Position numbers and translations under genes: made by a program. From Absidia repens (taxonomy: Eukaryota > Mucoromycota > Mucoromycetes > Mucorales > Cunninghamellaceae), in the NCBI GenBank assembly GCA_002105175.1, contig MCGE01000005.1, forward strand, positions 124,001-188,000: 64,000 nt of DNA, in the 5' to 3' direction. Positions 47,808 to 62,649 of this stretch are shown here, piece by piece. Below the pieces are notes generated by a model, which saw nothing but the letters and a program-made list of their open reading frames with translations, made no database searches and had not been told where the DNA came from. Every line of letters begins with the position of its first letter. Within the stretch, counting starts at the first letter, position 1.

Positions 47808-48226
47808 GTTGGGCCAACTGAGATAAAGTAAAAGAAGAGTGAAAGAACCAAAGAACCAAAGAACCAAAAGGAATGTTGATATTCCGAAAAAAAAAATATT
47901 GGAACGCCGATTGGGAGCACAGGTTCTAAAGTGAATGCTTGCATGGGCACATGGTTCATGCGCTAGAGACCGTGGATTTTTTCATTACCATTCTGATGAT
48001 TGGACTACAATAAGTTTTGTGGTTCATTATATGTCACAGATATAGTTAAAACTCATGCACCCACAGTATATAGCTCTTGTAAAGACAGATATCCCAGACA
48101 TGAATGAAAAGACATCGTTTTCTAATTCAAACCCAGCTTACCTTTTTTTTGTCTTTTTTTTTTTTTCTCTTTTCTCTTTCTTTTTCTCCATTGCTATCCT
48201 GCGTTTTTCTGTTTTATTACTGTATT
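47808..48226. other. Divergent promoter region, DIS3L2 / C78 peptidase
   Basis: About 420 bp between head-to-head genes, with T-rich tracts near 48150-48190 just upstream of the peptidase start. No additional gene is seen. Confidence 0.6.
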
Positions 48227-50045
48227 ATGTCTACCTTACCTTCAAAACTTATACATGAAACAAATTCACCATATGGTCAAGGTAAATATGATGTTTCTTC
48301 AAAGACTTTCTTGGCAATCTAGTGGATTGCCGTTGTTGATCAAGAAAAAAAAATAGATCTTAGTCATACGGCCTAGCTTACTAATCTTACCGTTTTTCTT
48401 TCTGTAAATATTAGACTATCAAACGGACAAGGGCGACAGCTCTATCTCTCAGGATATACAAGAAGACGACTCTTTACTGTCCAAGGTAAGCTTTTACTAT
48501 ATCGGGGCTAAAAAATTTTAATAGAACTTGCCAACAAAACTTTTTCAGTCTCCCCTCTCTCTTTTTTTTTTTCTCACTAACTCTCTTCTTTCCTCCGCAC
48601 CCGCCCTTCTTATTCTTTTTTAGCGCAAACAAAACCCAGATATGAATTTTGAAGTTTCCCAGGAAAGCAAGCGATCGTATACCCAGAATACTCCATATGC
48701 TCGAACCCGTATCAATATGGACAAGGAATTATGGCAAGTACTTAATGCCTTAAAAGAAAGCAGTCGAACCTCTGGTAATTAAAAAAAAAAAAAAAAAGTA
48801 CTTCCATCTCCCGTCTTCTTCGTTTCTGATACCTAATATTTTCTTTTTCTATTTCAAAATAGGTGTCATCCCACGTTTGGAACCTCATTTTACTAGTCTG
48901 AACCATAAGGGAAATACAGTAGCAGCTCATCTTTGTAGCCCTTTCACAGATCATATATCAACAGGTCTGATGGATTTAGGTTGGGGCTGTGGCTACCGAA
49001 ACGCGCAAATGCTGATGACCTTTCTACAACGTAAAGAACAAGATGGAGACTCAATAATCCAACAAGTATCTGATATATCTGGTATTCAAATCTTACTCGA
49101 AAGGGCATGGAAAGAAGGTAAAACCAGACTAGTGGTGGAGCTTTATTATAGATGCATATAGTTTACTGGTACTAAAAACAATATGATTTTTAAAAAGGCT
49201 TTGATCCTCAGGGCGCGGCGCAACTACACCATCAAGTTTTTAAAACTCGAAAATGGATTGGAACCACCGAAGTATACAGTATTTTAGTCTACCTTGGGAT
49301 TCGATGTACAATCTTGGATTTCCATAAACCTACTGGACCTAATCACACCCACGAAGCATTGATGGATTGGATACAACATTACTTTGAAAGTGCATCGACA
49401 GCAAAAAAATCAGATAAACAGCGACGACAACAGCAAACGAAAATTGTCCATGTTACCAATCGACCTCCCCTCTATCTTCAACATTCTGGACACAGCAGGA
49501 CCGTTATCGGCATAGAGCTTTTAAAGGACGGCAAGAGAAATTTGATTATGTTTGACCCTGGGCGACGAATGCTTCGATCATACCGCAACAAATCAGAGGA
49601 ACCCACGCCAGAGCTTACCTTCCCTGAAGACGATATGGATGAATCGCCTTTATCTTCGGTAAATGGGGATGAGGATGACGACGACGATGATGATGACGAT
49701 GACGACGATATAGATGAAGTCAGCACACCAAAGGAAAGTAATAGCAATAGCAACAACAACAACAACCTTCAGCAAGACGCAGCTTCCACAAACAGCTTTA
49801 CTTCCCGCTTACTATCTGGCATCACTCAGCGGACTCATTTACCAGCCAATCTTCTGCGGCCCTTCCGTGTGGATGCCAAGACCATTGCCAAAAATAGACA
49901 ATATCAACTCCTGGTACTTGGTGATGTTATTGACCAACGATCACAAGGCGGTCCGTTGTACTGGGATGAAGAAAAAGGTTTTTTACTGGATGAAATGGAA
50001 CGGATGGAGAAAAAGAGTGTTACTAGCATAGTGATGACCCCATAG
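48227..50045 (+). CDS. C78-family cysteine peptidase (ZUP1/Mug105-like deubiquitinase)
   Basis: Papain-fold peptidase of the UfSP/ZUP1 family (C78); characterised relatives cleave long K63-linked ubiquitin chains. Five exons (48227-48281, 48415-48485, 48624-48774, 48863-49117, 49198-50045) give 459 residues. The catalytic Cys lies in MDLGWGCGYRNAQML (Cys ~135). Other family blocks are LLERAWKEGFDPQGAAQLHH, WIGTTEVYSILVYLGIRC, the catalytic His in LQHSGHSRTVIGIE, the Asp in MFDPGRR and the closing QLLVLGDVIDQ. The N-terminus has no C2H2 zinc fingers or MIU, so it resembles the short fungal Mug105 type rather than vertebrate ZUP1. An acidic (D/E) insert of about 20 residues (49671-49718) and a poly-Asn stretch sit between the Asp and the C-terminal block. 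UFM1 specificity is less likely but not excluded. Confidence 0.85.
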
Positions 50046-50315
50046 TTTAGTCATTTTTTAGCTTATATTTTACCTTTATTACACTTATACTATTATACCA
50101 CTTGTCACAAGAAAACTGCTCCTTTTCTTTCGTTTATTTATCCGCATACTAGGTTGTATTATGAACCACTACCCTCTTACAATAATCATTTATCTTACCC
50201 TCCCTTTGTTTATTTTTTTACATCAAATAAAATTACAATATCGCTCATATAATTTGGTGTGCTTGAATGACTGAAACTACAATGACTTAGAGATACCCCC
50301 CAATCATGACAACGA

Positions 50316-50356
<41 letters not shown>

Positions 50357-50661
50357 GCGCCAAGTTATACAAGGAATACCTTCCACAGCATTTGAATTCA
50401 CTTTTTTCAAGCTCTTCCTGCATGTCCCTACCAATATGCCTGCCGGTTTACCTTCATTCCATGGCGATATGGACATCGGTACTAGCACAATTGGAATGAT
50501 TTTATTGGTTGATGGAAAATCCCTTGCTATAGGCGGAGTTATGCGTGGGCATTGACACTGAAAAACTGAAGCCGTATTTTTTTTATTTGTATTTTATTTT
50601 TTCTCTTACTCTCTCAATCGCCTTTTTTTTTAACTTTTTTCAAAAAATACATATCAAAACA
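50046..50661. other. Spacer upstream of mitochondrial Hsp70
   Basis: Contains a T37 run (about 50319-50355) and no supportable gene. A heat-shock element was looked for but no convincing three-unit nGAAn array was found. Confidence 0.55.
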
Positions 50662-53301
<2,640 letters not shown>

Positions 53302-53618
53302 AACCCTCCCCCATGCTCCAAGTCATTAGGATAGAATACCATAGTTTTTAGTAATCTTCCTCTCACTCTATCTCCTCTCGAATTTTTGAAAATAAAAAAT
53401 AGTTAAAGGCTTATTGTTATTCTTTATTGATGTGCTGTAATCAGTGATATGGTGACATGACACTCATGACTCACTCCTCTCTCTTGTTTTATATTTATAT
53501 TTGTCTTCACCCACTTCTTCCCCACACTCTTCGAGATCATCTGTCAGCACACTTCCACCATGTGAAAAATATAAATTTGACACTCCGTTTTTTTTGTACT
53601 CTTTTCTGGCGCTCTTAA
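53302..53618. other. Spacer between ssc1 and pex22
   Basis: Short spacer with an AAAATAAAAAATAG polyadenylation-like motif at 53388-53401 and the presumed pex22 promoter. No gene is seen. Confidence 0.6.
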
Positions 53619-54574
53619 ATGTTTAACAATCGCTTTGTTTTATTCCACAATTCACCAATGACAAATACAACTTCGACAAAACGATTTATACCACGATGGA
53701 TTCTGGGTTTATTAGGCTTCTCATCACTTACAGCTGTGGCAGTAAGCATCGCGATCTACCTTTATAAACGAAATGCAGGTTCCCCCAAAAAACCGTTGCC
53801 TCAATCGGAGGACGAGTCCAATCGTGCATCTTCTAGTCAGGTAATCTACAAGTTTTATACATACTTTTTGGAATACATTTAGTTTCTTATTTTATTACAA
53901 CTTTATTTGGTAGACCTCATCATCTTCTCAAAAGAAGAAAACGGGCTGGAACTTTTTGGCTAGTGGTAGTGGCAGTAGCAGCAGCAAGAAAAGAAAACGA
54001 GTAACAATCTCATTGAAAAACGTAAGTTATATCGGTGGGAAGTAGAACACCGTAGTAACATATTGAAACGGGGCGGGGGCGTTTACTATAGACTATTCTT
54101 TGGAATCCTTCATCAGACGTAGAAACACCCAACCATGCATTTCACGAACACGGACAGGCCTTACTATCGCAGTTACTCCAACAACACGAAGTTTATATTC
54201 TTATTCATGTGACGGGGGATGAGGAAAAGGCGCAAATAGAGCATCTTTTGGAAAATGGAGTACTGGAAGGACTGGATATGCGGAAGGTTCTGTTTTGCTC
54301 GACCGAAGAAGGCAAGATTCATATCATTCGGCATTTGGAACCTCAGCTACACATCGAAGGCGGTTGGGAATATGACGATGGTGAAGATATCATACGGAAA
54401 ATACGACCTTTTGTGGCTAAAGCTATCTGGGTGATCACCAAACGACGACGAAGTTCCTTCAACCAAGCAAACATTAAGGCGGACGATCAAGGCGTACTTG
54501 GCGCCAATGTTGAACTGACTGACCATCTTTTAGACACTTCTCTTGCAAAGGATCTTGGATTTACTACTGATTAA
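53619..54574 (+). CDS. pex22: Peroxin Pex22-like membrane anchor of Pex4
   Basis: Peroxisomal membrane protein that anchors and activates the ubiquitin-conjugating enzyme Pex4 for Pex5 recycling. Three exons (53619-53840, 53914-54021, 54092-54574) give 270 residues. One N-terminal membrane segment (WILGLLGFSSLTAVAVSIAIY, ~27-47) is followed by a charged Ser/Lys-rich linker and a soluble domain. That domain carries a VYILIHVTGDEEKAQIEHLL block and the Pex22 hallmark VLFCSTEEGKIHIIRHLEP-LHIEGG followed by DIIRKIRPFV. This hallmark is well conserved in plant and non-yeast fungal Pex22. An internal ATG at 53658 (MTNTTS) is an alternative start that would leave the membrane segment intact. Confidence 0.82.
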
Positions 54575-55451
54575 ATTAGCGTATATATATCTTCCTAGCT
54601 CTCCCATCAATTTATGTAGTTGTAGTTTATTCATTGATTGTACTTTTACCCTTTGCTCTCCCCACATTTTTTTTTTTTTTTTTTTTATTGATTTCCGGAA
54701 TTATTTATCGATTACCCCGCTGAGTTTAAAATTGAAATAAAATTCTTGAAATGCTTTTGACTACCCGATGTTTCTGTTTACGGTTTTTAGTATGACAGTT
54801 GGGGTGCTGCGTTCGGTGATGGTGATGATGATGCGTATGACGTTGGTGATAATAATAATGCATGTCACTGATTCTAGGATAAATAAGTGATTGACATCAT
54901 TGACCCAATTTTATTATTCCAATTGTCGTCACCTGAGCTATACAATTGAAGACCTGCCTGTGGTTGGTGGTGTTAATAACGACAACACCGAAAAAAAGAA
55001 TGGGTTGTTGGTACATGATGGGATTAATTTTAAATATCATAGTATTGTATATGATTTATTCTCATTGTCAAATAGCGAACAGGCTGATGATGACGATGGT
55101 GATGGAATTAAAAAAAGAATATAGTTCAGCAAGTGTACAAAAGGAAAACACTTTTGCGGATGTCTAGATTCTTGGCATTGATCAAAGTTTTACCTTAGAC
55201 ACAACCACGAGTGTTTTTGGTCGCATATAAAGATGATATTACACGAAATTTCCAAAAAGAGAATAGGCTAGTAAAACTGACTTAGCCTGTCGCCACAGTA
55301 TAAAAATAACATTTTGATACTCCACATTTCCTTTAAAAAGGCGATTGTTTTTTCTATTTCTTTTTCTTTATTTTCTTTATTTTCTTCTGTATTTTTTTTT
55401 TTTTTTAAATTTCTTATCATTTCTGTACCATTATTTATTGAAAAAAAAACA
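54575..55451. other. Spacer upstream of the aspartyl protease gene
   Basis: AT-rich with (GAT)n-like runs near 54816-54862. A 77-codon frame (54891-55124) has no recognisable feature and is not called. It includes the TATA candidate at 55226 and a pyrimidine tract before the protease ATG. Confidence 0.5.
55226..55231 (+). promoter_or_regulatory. Possible TATA box of the aspartyl protease gene
   Basis: TATAAA lies 226 nt upstream of the ATG. The distance is long for a TATA unless the leader is extended, so the call is weak. Confidence 0.3.
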
Positions 55452-56595
55452 ATGCAACTATCATATATATGTACATTATTATTAACAACGACGATGGCAT
55501 TACTGCAGGTGGATGCCGCTGCCATTTCCGACTCGACCAATTCCCTTTTACGAGCCCCCATTCTACGAAAATCCAGTCGAGCAGAATATTTAGCATCTAG
55601 TATTGAGAAACGAAAGCGGTCCTTGGACAAACGAGACCCTTTCCAAGCAGCACTTTACAATGATGATGGTTCTCAATATTTAATCGAAATTGGTGTTGGG
55701 ACACCTGCTCAAAATTTTACCGTAACATTGGATACGGGAAGGTAATAATAAAAAAAGGCACCAAGTCTTCGGGGATTGAAAAATGCTCAAACCTTTCTGT
55801 TGTCTCACTTTTTTTTTTCTTTTCTACTTTTCCATTTCTCAGTGCTGATCTATGGATTCCTTCAACTGCATGCCCTTCAAATACTTGCCCCTATACACGA
55901 TTTGACTCAAGTGCTTCCTCAACTTTCAAAAATTCAAACACCCCCTTCTCTATTCAATATGGTAAGTCACTATGATGCTGGACATCTAAAATCTTAGCAA
56001 ATGAACTTTACTCATTCTTTTTTCTTTTCTTTTCTCTTGTCACTTAGGTATCGGTGCAGTCAATGGTACCTATTCTACAGACACAGTGACTATTGCAGGT
56101 GCACAAGTGACCAACCAACAATTTGGTCTTGCCTCATCTACATCCGACATCCTCACAACAGGCGAATCCATGGGTGGTCCTGGAAGCGGTGTGCCAAGTG
56201 AAAACTCTACTTCTGGAAGCGATAAACCAACAGGCAATGGGATTCTTGGACTTGGTTACCCTTCATTGACAGCTTCCACTAGTAATGGTCGATCCTCTTC
56301 ATACAATCCAACTGTCTTCAACATGGTGGACCAAAAAGTGATCGCAAACCCCATTTTCTCTATTTATATGAATAAGGAATCTGAAGCTGGATGGGCTGGC
56401 GAAGTGATTTTCGGTGGCACTGATCAATCAAAATATACAGGCGATTTAGTTTACTTACCGGTGGCTCCTCTCAGTGCCGCTGGATCCTCTTCTCGTGGCA
56501 ATTATTACTATTGGATGGTTTATGGACAAGGAATTGCGGTCAAAGGCACTGGAAGTAATGACACGGATCGATCTTATTCCTTTAGTGGCGGATCT

Positions 56596-56627
<32 letters not shown>

Positions 56628-57183
56628 TGGGGTTGGTGCTTTTATTTTGGACACTGGGACCACATTGACCTATCTACCTGAACAAATCACACAATCCATC
56701 ATTAGCTCGGTGGCCGGCGGCAGCAGCGGATACAAACTTGATGTTCAATCACAAATCTATTATATTGACTGTACCAAAGCATCTTCATCCGCAACGGTCG
56801 AATTACAAATGTCCCAATCAAGTGAAGTCTCGAGCAATCCGGTGACACTCTCTGTACCTGTTTCCAACTTGGTGATTCCTCTCGATGCTGATACTGCGGA
56901 TCAAGCCCGACTATGCATGTTCGGTATTGCCCCCATGCAGGCTTCCTCGCAGGGTGGTATTGGCTCAAGTATGTTGTTGATTGGTGATTCCTTCTTACGA
57001 GCGGCTTATATGGTGTTTGACATGGGTCAAAACCGTATTGGGCTGGCAGCTGCAAATGGTCTTGGTGGTGCTGTAAATGGCGTATCAAGTCCTAGTAGTG
57101 ATAGTATTAGCATAGAACCAGTTTTCATTTTACCCTTTGTATTGATTTCTTTGACTAGTTTAGTGTTTGTACTTTTTGCATGA
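55452..57183 (+). CDS. Pepsin-like aspartyl protease, GPI-anchored (yapsin type)
   Basis: Secreted A1-family protease probably held at the plasma membrane or wall by a GPI anchor. Three exons (55452-55741, 55843-55961, 56048-57183) give 514 residues. The N-terminal signal peptide (TLLLTTTMALLQVDA) is followed by a propeptide ending in dibasic KR sites (EKRKRSLDKRD), a likely Kex2-type cleavage point. The first catalytic motif LDTGSADLWIPS is created by the exon 1/2 junction; the second is FILDTGTTLTYLP. Flap region: GAVNGTYSTDTV; also NGILGLGYPS. A poly-Ser stretch (about 56594-56624) precedes the second Asp. The C-terminus is a Ser-rich linker plus a hydrophobic tail (FILPFVLISLTSLVFVLFA), consistent with GPI attachment. 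The substrate is unknown. Confidence 0.92.
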
Positions 57184-57582
57184 ATTAGATTATGAATCAT
57201 ACTTCTATTTTATATTTTTAATGTCAATAAAAACCATATATATTATTTTACAAATATGGAAGATGATAGGTCTGTGCATCCAGGGTGGTGATTTCTTTTT
57301 TTATGATACCTTTTTAAACGTTACTTTTCTATGACAGGTTTCTACTGACACAAGAATAATCAGAGCATGACCGCCCTCGTGGTACAAAAAAAGTCAGGCG
57401 ACTCTGGTTGGTTGGGTTTTATTGATTAAAAAAGTTCTGAACTTTCTATTAGAGCCTATTTTCCTTTTTCTTTTCCTTCCCGTGTCCCTTACCCACTTAT
57501 CGCTTCCTCTACCCCCCCTTTTTTTTTTCTTCGTCTTTGAGTGTTTGTTTGTGTGTGTCTGTGTGTATCGTACGAGAGAAAA
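57184..57582. other. Spacer upstream of the 215-residue orphan
   Basis: Contains AATAAAAACC near 57226 (protease 3' signal) and a pyrimidine-rich stretch near 57465-57535. No gene is seen. Confidence 0.5.
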
Positions 57583-58297
57583 ATGGATCACCAATACTCC
57601 AACCTATTTCTGATGCAACATCTCTCATCCATTAGTCATCAAAAAATATATCCTACCATTCCGATCAAGATAGAAATGCCTTTATGGAAAACGTTACATA
57701 TTACAAGGTAATCCCCCCCTTCCTTTTTTTTCGGGTCAAAACATAGTTAAGCTTATACGTCTTTTATGTAATAGGTTATGGAACAATGCTCGAGAACAAG
57801 AAATATATTTGACTCAGCAACAGCAAAAGAATGATTGGTGGATTCATCAGATGGCAGACAGTAATCGCGCTTCCTTCCAGTCGTTGGATAACTATTTACC
57901 TCCTTCTTGGCTTGACGATAGCGCTTCTACAACATCGACAATCGACTCTACTACCTCTGAACACATAAACTGTGAACCAAGACCTCCTCACCACGATACG
58001 ACTGCCAATGACGGGATTGATTTGGTTCATGATGACGACGATGACGATGACGAAGAAGAAGATTCTGATACAATGGGAACAACAGTTGAGCCATCTTCAC
58101 CTACACATGCAACAGTAGAAAAGTTATCAACTGAAAACGAATTGACATCTTTACTGGTCGTATCCAATCAAGGCCGAAAACGAAAACATGAAGAGGATCT
58201 TGCTGATACTCAAATCAACCGCACACCCCCTGCTACCCGTGCTGCTACTACTACTACTACTACTACTACCCCATCCTCTCCCATGGTGAAGGTATGA
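57583..58297 (+). CDS. Hypothetical acidic low-complexity protein
   Basis: I do not recognise this protein. Two exons (57583-57707, 57775-58297) give 215 residues. The N-terminal half is Q/H/W-containing (MPLWKTLHITRLWNNAREQE, NDWWIHQMADSNRASFQSL, NYLPPSWLDD) and may be the conserved part. The second half is disordered: an acidic run (DDDDDDDEEEDSD), a basic KRKHEED that could be a nuclear signal, and a (T)8 run encoded by (ACT)n. The exon junction keeps the frame and has canonical GT/AG ends, which supports a real gene. No membrane segment or signal peptide is visible. Confidence 0.55.
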
Positions 58298-60079
58298 ACT
58301 ACTCCTGCCCCCGTCCCTGGTAGTTTATCTATACCCATTATTTTCTTTCCCACTCTTTATTATATCTTCTGAAACCATCATATCCTTTTTGATATTATTA
58401 TTACTATTATTCATTGATCAGTTCCCACTATCAATATTCAGAACCATACAGTACATAGTTTATTCTTTATATTTTTATATTCTCCCCCAATTCCCATATT
58501 TGTGCATTTGAAAAATCAAACCAAATAAAAAAAAAATTTTTGTTGAATTATGTTTCTGTCAGATTAGAGTTTGCGTCGATGTGATATGTATATTGTTGTG
58601 TTTGCATTTGGATCTGTGATATGTGATATGTATTAAGGATGATCTTCAAATGAAAGGGATGGTAGGACCTTATCGGAAAAGGGGTTCCACCATACTTGTT
58701 TTTTTTATTGAACAGGGGTACACACAAATAAATTATTCTATTACGTGTGACCAAATCAAACATCTCACACTATGTCATGCGTATAAATTACTTTTTCTGA
58801 AAAGCAGTAATCTTTTGGTCTGTGTACAATACATACCAACACAGAAACTATCCGAAACGAGGGAACAATAGTCTGGATGTATGCAAACTTATGACCATGA
58901 AAAAAGCCATTCAACCTGAAAGTAGATTCAATTTACATAATCCAGAGACTACATCATCAAAATGGTCTCGCTGAGCAATATTCGATATCAGCGTATATCA
59001 TTCAGGTTAATGTATAGTTGATTGATTGCTAGAGATGAAAAAAAAAAAAAATCTGGTTCTTTTATGGAATAAAGATGATGGCCCAATGTAGTCTATAGAA
59101 GATTAAAAACGACGAACTATACATTCAGGGCACTGGTACTGTGGTAAACGGACTTACACAAAAAAAAAAAAAAAGGTTTTTTATATTAATTTCTGATGTT
59201 TTCTGTGTCAATGTTATACTTGGATTGATAATACAAAACTTACATTTATGCAGGCGTCATGTCCAATGTCAATTGACCCTGAATGGCGACGATCTATTGG
59301 GCAGTGTATTTAAAAAGCATCCTTTTATGGGCTCAAATAGACGCAAAAAGGTAAACTAGTGGTCGTAAAAGGGGGGTTTTATTTTTTGCTGTGGGGGAGG
59401 ATAGAATCCCCGCATCTCGAGTAACATAAATATATGCCACTGATAAAAAATGATCTCTTGGAATGAACCCCCGAAAGTTACGCCTAATTTTCATATTTCA
59501 CTCCCAGTTTCTCTTCTGTTTTATTTTTTATTCAGTAACTTCTTCCGCCCATTTCCTTTCGAAATAATTTATTATTCACTATTAGTTCCTGAAACAGAGT
59601 GTGTCTTGTCCCAGACTTGCCTGACTTTTTTTTTTATAATAAGAAAATAGAACCTCCATATACGTAAACTCAATTGACCAAGACTGTGTTAACCCACACT
59701 GGCATTTGCACGGCATTATAGTTGCAAATATTTCTCTTCCACCAAAACTGATGGATTATCATACCAGAAAAAATAACGACTTCTGAGTTGTTAATGGTAA
59801 ATTACGCTCCACCAGTAACGCCATTATCTTTTCTTTCACCAGACTGGCATTGTACGAGGTATTTTTCATTGATGGTGTCACTGAGGGCGAGTTGCAAAGA
59901 ATACACGAAATTTGGAAGCCCGATGAAATTTCGCTGCAATTTTTTTTTTTTTGCTCACTTCCTTTTCCTTCCTTCTTTTTATTTCGTGAACTTTTTGCGA
60001 CGTTTTGTTTCTTTTTTTTTCGTTTCTTTACTATTAAAAGAAACTTTTACTCCTTTATTCCTTTTACATCTCTGCTATT
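58298..60079. other. Spacer upstream of rac1
   Basis: About 1.8 kb with no supportable gene. It contains poly(A) runs at about 59039-59052 and 59160-59174 and a pyrimidine-rich 5' leader-like stretch (about 59940-60070) just before the rac1 ATG. Confidence 0.5.
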
Positions 60080-61150
60080 ATGCAATCTATCAAGTGTGTT
60101 GTTGTTGGCGATGGGTAAGTTTGGTCGAACAAAATGAGATAAAGAATGAAAAAACAAGATGATGATAGTCATCATCTTTAATATGCCTCTCTTATATCCT
60201 TCTCTCTTTTACTCACATACATATTTCCTCTTTACTTACTTTTTTTTTTCTAGTGCTGTAGGAAAAACATGTTTACTGATCAGTTACACTACGTCCGCGT
60301 AAGTATTCAAGGTGATGTTATTATGTGATGACAATATTTTTGACTTCTTCTCTCGAAGCTTTCCAGGGGAATATATACCTACCGTCTTCGATAACTATTC
60401 AGCGAACGTAATGGTAGACGGAAAACCTATTAATCTTGGATTATGGGATACTGCTGGTAAGGACTTCTTCGAATAGGTCAATTACATATCGTTGTTTTGA
60501 CGACCCACCTTGTATATTGCCTCCTTCCTTCTCCTAAAAAAATGCTACTTACCAAACCAATTTCCAATTATTATTTTTATCAACAAATAGGTCAAGAAGA
60601 TTATGATCGTCTGCGACCTTTGTCGTACCCCCAAACGGATGTCTTTTTGGTGTGTTTCTCACTGGTCAGTCCTCCTTCATTTGAAAATGTTCGGACAAAG
60701 GTAAGCACAACATATTTTTCGGGGGGAGAGGTATTAAAATGGAGGCAGATAGATGTAAAGGGGATCCATTTTACATCAAGTGGGATATGTGAATATTAAC
60801 GATGTGTGGGTGTTCATTTATTTACTGATCTCAAAATTCTTTATGCTCTATCGTAGTGGTATCCCGAAATCAGCCATCATGCCCCAAATATTCCTATGAT
60901 TTTGATTGGAACAAAGTTAGATTTACGGGAAGACCCTGACGTCGTAGAACGGTTGAAGCAAAAGAAGATGAGTCCTATCTCTTATACACAGGCATTACAA
61001 ATGACAAAGGATATTGGTGCCGAAAAATATTTGGAATGCTCGGCTTTGACACAAAAAGGTCTCAAGAACGTGTTTGATGAAGCCATCCGTGCCGTACTCT
61101 CTCCTGCCTCGGTGCGAACCAAGAAGAAGAAGGGATGTATGATTTTGTAG
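60080..61150 (+). CDS. rac1: Rac1-type Rho-family GTPase
   Basis: Small GTPase controlling actin and polarised growth at the plasma membrane. Five exons (60080-60114, 60254-60298, 60359-60456, 60591-60700, 60857-61150) give 193 residues. G-box motifs are complete: P-loop GDGAVGKT (assembled across the first splice junction), switch [12 protein letters not shown], switch [29 protein letters not shown] and CSALTQKGL. It ends with a polybasic stretch and CAAX box (KKKKGCMIL), whose terminal Leu predicts geranylgeranylation. The N-terminus [12 protein letters not shown] and the ALTQ motif identify Rac rather than Cdc42 or Rho1. Confidence 0.96.
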
Positions 61151-62649
61151 GTTTTGTTTATCATGCCACTCTCTCAGTCCTATGTGTATATGTGTGTGTG
61201 GTAGATGTGTCTGCCTCTTTGTCTTCTCTCCTTTGTTGTCGTCACCATCCTCCTCCTTTTACTCCCTTTTTATCCTTTTTATATACATCTTCACTTACAC
61301 TTTACACTTTTTGAAAAAAAACACGTTCGATTACCCCTCCCTTCCATCGTCTCTTTATCATATTACTAGTCCCACAGATTTGAATATTCTCCTCTCTTCT
61401 TCCCCTCTTAGTTCTTTGCCCTGATAGTTTTTTATTAGTTTATACAAGTCTATTTATTATTATTATTCTCTTACGCCTATATTAAAAACATACCCTCTTG
61501 GGTTGCTTTGACATATCTTTTATCAAAATGCTTGCTGTCTTTTTTTGTTGACTTGTTTTTTTGTTTTGTTTTTTTGTCTGTTGTTGTTGTAGTTTATTTA
61601 TATATATATATATATATATCACGTGTAATAAGAAAACAAAGTTTTAAAGTTTATTCCCGCCAATACGTCCAACAAACTATCAAAGGTGAAAAAGTGTGTG
61701 CTTGTGTGCAGAAGGAAAGGGGTTTGAACTAGTATAGAGCAGTTGACAGTTTGAATTCATTCAGCATCAGTCCTATAGTATCGTAGTTCACTCAATTGAT
61801 TCATTAGTACGCCATACACCTCTTCTTTTTCTATTTTCAGAGACTCCAAACCTATCACAATGGTAGGCGGTATTATTTATAAAAAAAAATAAGATACTTG
61901 ACTATTATTTTCCCGTTGTTTTTTGCGTTTAGCTCAACCTGGCATTTACAACGTAAGCTCATTTTGATTTGAATATTGCCTTATTTTTTAGGAAATCGAT
62001 GACGATACTCCCCAATTAAATGTCTATATTAGTAACAATTTGGTATTGTTAAAGTGAAAGTTTTGGAAGAAGTTTTGAGAGCCCTAATAGATCTGTGACT
62101 ACATGACAAAGGAATGCGTTGAATCGTTGGATCCAGTTTGATCTACCCTTTGTGCAGACTTCATTTCAACCCCCGCATTTTTTTTTTTTGCTCTGGTATT
62201 CTATATATAGAAACGTTGGCTCCAATTACATTAGTCCCCCCCTACTTTTAGTCGATTTGTAGATGAAATACCTCTTTATCCCAAATTTCAATTTATATTC
62301 CATCTAAATAAAAATTGGTCATCTTTTTGTCTTTACATCTTATATAGTACATTTGTCCTCCTAACAAACATATAAGACAGTATTCACTCTCCTCGTTATT
62401 GTACTTTCAATCCCTCATTAGATTAGAGTTGTTTGCCCATGTTTATATGTACTGTGCTACAGTCGGTACCCACAATGACTTTATCAGCGGGAAAACAAAA
62501 CTCCCTAGGTACTATGAGTACAATAATATCGTTATTAAGATGTACATATTCTTGCTATATCATGCATGAAAGCAGTATTTTGTGTTTTTTGCATCGAAAT
62601 GAAAAGGGTCTTGAGGGAAACGATCAGGGCTGCAGTGGGAGGTCACAGA
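61151..62649. other. Spacer downstream of rac1
   Basis: Contains the rac1 3' region, a (TA)n run near 61600-61618, and a small putative spliced frame at 61859-62058 described as a finding. No confident gene is seen. Confidence 0.5.

Noticed and set aside
54891..55124. 77-codon frame with an acidic C-terminus
   Set aside because: The start context is weak, no family features are seen, and codons include GAT/GAC simple sequence. It is left as spacer.
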